Assembly: GCA_039105265.1 (NCBI GenBank)
Contig: JAPFFF010000031.1
Location: forward strand, 1,178,001 to 1,242,000
From: Tritrichomonas musculus
Lineage: Eukaryota; Parabasalia; Tritrichomonadida; Tritrichomonadidae
Length of the DNA stretch: 64,000 nt
Direction: 5' to 3'
Shown: one piece after another, positions 61,697 to 64,000 of the stretch
Numbering within the stretch: position 1 is the first letter of the stretch
Layout of the letters: each line of letters starts with the position of its first letter
Position numbers and translations under genes: made by a program
The notes under the pieces: generated by a model
Told to the model about the DNA's origin: nothing
The model's database searches: none
What the model saw: only the letters and a program-made list of their open reading frames with translations

Positions 61697-62522
61697 ACTT
61701 TTAACTCAAATTTCATATCACATTTCATGTTATTTTTTATTTTTATAATATCTCAAAATAATATTTGTTTCAGAGAATTTTTCTCATATTTTTTAATTTG
61801 TTGAATATTAAAAATATTTAATTAATATCATTGTTATGACCTTTGGCCATCCATGGTCAAAATGCAGAAATATTTCACTTTCTTGAAGGAAACAATGTTG
61901 AATTAGAGGATATGTCATACTAACAAGTATTTTATAAATCGATCAAATGCCACCACCAAGCCTTTGCAAATTATTTCATGATTGATTGTATCTTCATCAA
62001 AGCCTAATGAAGAAGATTTGCACGATACAATTAATCAAAACCTCAAATAATATGATTTCTCCTTTGTGAAGAATAAGTTCATTGGCGAATCTTCATTTTG
62101 TAACTTATGCAAGCTCTAATGTGATCTTGTTGATAATCTTTCGGACAAAATCCCCTCAATCTTATTTATTATAATATTGATATATGAACTTATTTTGACT
62201 TGTTTTTTGGAATTAAATCATAAAAAAAATCAATTCTTTTTTTATCATAAAAAAGTCTTCGAATTGAATTGAAGTGATTGAAAAAAAATTGAGAGTATTT
62301 TGTATGAAAAGTGCAACTTTTTTGATATATCTAAACTTTTGAAAGACAAAGTTTATCGCATTCAAAACATTACTATATCATTTCTCGAAATTGAAATTCT
62401 CTTTAATATTGGAGATTTTTTCAATATGTCAAAAAGTGATATTTTAAGTATATAAAAAGTTTATAAAAGTGATATACCCAATTTTAATCCAAATAAATGA
62501 GATAATATTTGCGTTCAATTAT
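61697..62522. other. AT-rich spacer
   Basis: No gene is supported. Around 61850-62110 composition suggests a decayed coding stretch (ATGACCTTTGGCCATCC, AAATGCAGAAATATTTC), possibly of a DUF3447/ankyrin type, but frames are closed. An AAAAGTGCAACTTTTT palindrome lies at ~62307. Confidence 0.4.
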
Positions 62523-64000
62523 CTACCATTTCTTTCTCATCTTTTCCAAAATCGAACCTTTGGGAATGAATATCGAAAGATTTTCACCAGAAGAGAAAGC
62601 ATAATGATTAAGTGATGTCAAAAATGAGTGATCAGAAATTTCAATCAAAAAAAGATTATGGCAAAAACTGAATGCTCTCTCTTTTATGACTGAAATTCGA
62701 TGAGGAATTGAGATTGCCTTCAGAGAAGAGAATGAAAAAGCATCACTTCCAATGACTTCCAATTGAGAATTATCATCAAAATGAACTTGTTCAATCATTT
62801 TACAAAAAGTGAAAGCTTTGCTTTTTATTTTAATCAAGCTTGCTGGCAAATAGATTCTTTGTAATGGTGTGCCTTCAAATGCGTTTTTACTTAATATTTT
62901 TAATTTTGAATCTTTTGGAAATGTAACAATTTTAAGACTACTGAATCCCAAAGCAGTATTTCCAATTAATTCCAAATTAGGTGGAATAGTGATGCTTTTC
63001 AATGATGTGCTACAAAATGAATGATCTCCAATTGATATCAATTTAGAACTCTTTGGATCATAAAAGTCAACTTTTTGCAATTTACTATTACCAAAGCAGT
63101 TGCTATTTAAATGAATTAAACTTGATGGAAGAGTAACACTGACAATTCCAGAACCATAAAAAGCCATTTTTTCTATTGTTGTCAATTCTGAGTTTCTAGG
63201 AAATTCTAATGTTCTTAAATTTTTGCAATCATCAAATGCATAATGACCTATTCTTTTAATAAATGAAGGAATTGAAACATTTTCAATGTTTCTACTTGCA
63301 AACAAAAGATTGTCATAATCATTACTCATAAAATCAGTTTGGCCGACAATAAGTTTGCCATCATTAATTGTTGTAAAATTAGGATTTTCATCACCAAACT
63401 CTACTTGATTTAATTTTTCAGTTAAAATACACCAGTCTCTTTTGAATTCAACAACGCTTGATGGAAAAATGACTTTTTCAATATTTGATAAAGTTAAGAA
63501 TCGTTTTTCAATTACTCTCAATTTCATGTTCTTTGATAAATCAAGATTTTTTAGTTCAGATGAAAGAAATGGAGACTCATTCATTACTGATACTGTCGAT
63601 GGAATCGATATTCTTGTAATTTTTGTGCCTGCAAAAGCATGCGAGCCAATTAATTGTAATTTTGAATTATCTTCAAAAATAACGGTTTTAAGATTTGTGC
63701 AATTTGAGAATGCACTTCTTTCAATATCAGTGACACTTGCTGGAATTGTAATGCTTTCCAGAGAAGATTTATAAAACGCATAATCACCAATTGAAATTAA
63801 TTTTGAATCAGCTTCAAATATCACTTTTTTAATGTTTCTACATTGATTAAAAGCAGAAGAATCAATTCTTTTAATAAATGAAGGAATTTCAACAGTTTCA
63901 ATGTCTTTTCGTGCATATAACAAAGCATCAAATTCAGAACTTAATGGGTCAGATTTGCCAAATATGAAGTCGTTTTTATACCATTGAATATTAACAATGT
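62523..64000 (-). CDS. BspA-like leucine-rich repeat protein (5' end beyond the window)
   Basis: The minus-strand frame is open to the right edge, so the gene is 5'-incomplete. It contains many TpLRR/LRR_5 units of ~23 residues: IPSFIKRIDSSAFNQCRNIK, ISIGDYAFYKSSLESITIP, LIGSHAFAGTKITRISIP, IGHYAFDDCKNLRTLEFP. Two longer interrupting blocks have the form DFIFGKSDPL..EFDALLYARKDIE and DGKLIVGQTDF..YDNLLFASRNIE, so there is a higher-order repeat. The C-terminus (FIPKGSILEKMRKKW) lacks a membrane segment. BspA-like proteins are surface or secreted binding proteins in bacteria and expanded in trichomonads; this copy may be soluble. Confidence 0.9.
   Translation of the reverse strand, partial: IVNIQWYKNDFIFGKSDPLSSEFDALLYARKDIETVEIPSFIKRIDSSAFNQCRNIKKVIFEADSKLISIGDYAFYKSSLESITIPASVTDIERSAFSNCTNLKTVIFEDNSKLQLIGSHAFAGTKITRISIPSTVSVMNESPFLSSELKNLDLSKNMKLRVIEKRFLTLSNIEKVIFPSSVVEFKRDWCILTEKLNQVEFGDENPNFTTINDGKLIVGQTDFMSNDYDNLLFASRNIENVSIPSFIKRIGHYAFDDCKNLRTLEFPRNSELTTIEKMAFYGSGIVSVTLPSSLIHLNSNCFGNSKLQKVDFYDPKSSKLISIGDHSFCSTSLKSITIPPNLELIGNTALGFSSLKIVTFPKDSKLKILSKNAFEGTPLQRIYLPASLIKIKSKAFTFCKMIEQVHFDDNSQLEVIGSDAFSFSSLKAISIPHRISVIKERAFSFCHNLFLIEISDHSFLTSLNHYAFSSGENLSIFIPKGSILEKMRKKW

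Noticed and set aside
1-64000. tRNA and rRNA genes
   Set aside because: I scanned for GGTTCGA-type T-arm words and rRNA-like conserved stretches and found no convincing case.

Overview
The window looks like a contig from a parabasalid protist (Trichomonas/Tritrichomonas-like). The evidence is very AT-rich intergenic DNA, intron-less genes, and start regions carrying a TCA(C/T)TTT initiator just upstream of the ATG. The gene families also fit: BspA-like leucine-rich repeats, DUF3447/ankyrin proteins, AAA-ATPase-like/PD-(D/E)XK proteins, RCC1-kinase fusions, bacterial-type GH13 glucosidases and single-pass surface proteins. The genus is inference. Several genes are broken at A or T runs, so some lesions could be assembly errors.

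The main interest is 2.6-21.7 kb, a set of mobile elements inserted one inside another. (1) A decayed Maverick/Polinton-type element starts near 2594 and carries a protein-primed family-B DNA polymerase gene. (2) Immediately after the polymerase motif A codons (SLYPSAM), that gene is split by a 14.0-kb element, called H here (5824-19826), flanked by the 5-bp target duplication ATGGA. H has ~1.56-kb inverted repeats that each hold a complete SF2 helicase gene, plus a PrimPol-SF3 (D5-like) replication gene. (3) A 5.73-kb element, called R here (11164-16894), with ~56-bp terminal inverted repeats and the 5-bp duplication TGGAA, sits inside one arm of a 67-bp inverted repeat that brackets the PrimPol gene. 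R encodes a minimal HUH Rep-like nuclease, an HNH nuclease, an adenain/Ulp1-type cysteine protease and a large candidate structural protein followed by an in-frame extension. All three elements start with AGTAGT(A/T), which suggests one class of integrase moves them. No integrase gene is visible in the window.

Layout: 0-2.5 kb, a partial beta-helix/double-RING gene and decayed ORFs; 2.6-21.7 kb, the nested elements; 22-31 kb, two almost identical GH13 genes, the second followed by an RCC1-kinase gene and the first by a decayed copy of that kinase; 31-33.9 kb, AT-rich DNA with a perfect 121-bp inverted repeat; 33.9-38 kb, a large single-pass surface protein; 38-42.3 kb, four broken genes including a RAD23-like gene with 42-residue Gln/Tyr repeats; 43-48 kb, a UBR-type N-recognin; 48-54 kb, ankyrin genes, one followed by an array of ~190-bp ankyrin-plus-spacer units; 55-64 kb, a surface protein, a possible non-autonomous transposon, an AAA-ATPase/PD-(D/E)XK protein and a partial BspA-like protein.

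Working picture (inference): H and R are hyperparasites of Maverick-type elements. They carry replication and possibly virion-maturation genes but rely on another element for integration, and H has disabled the polymerase of its host element.
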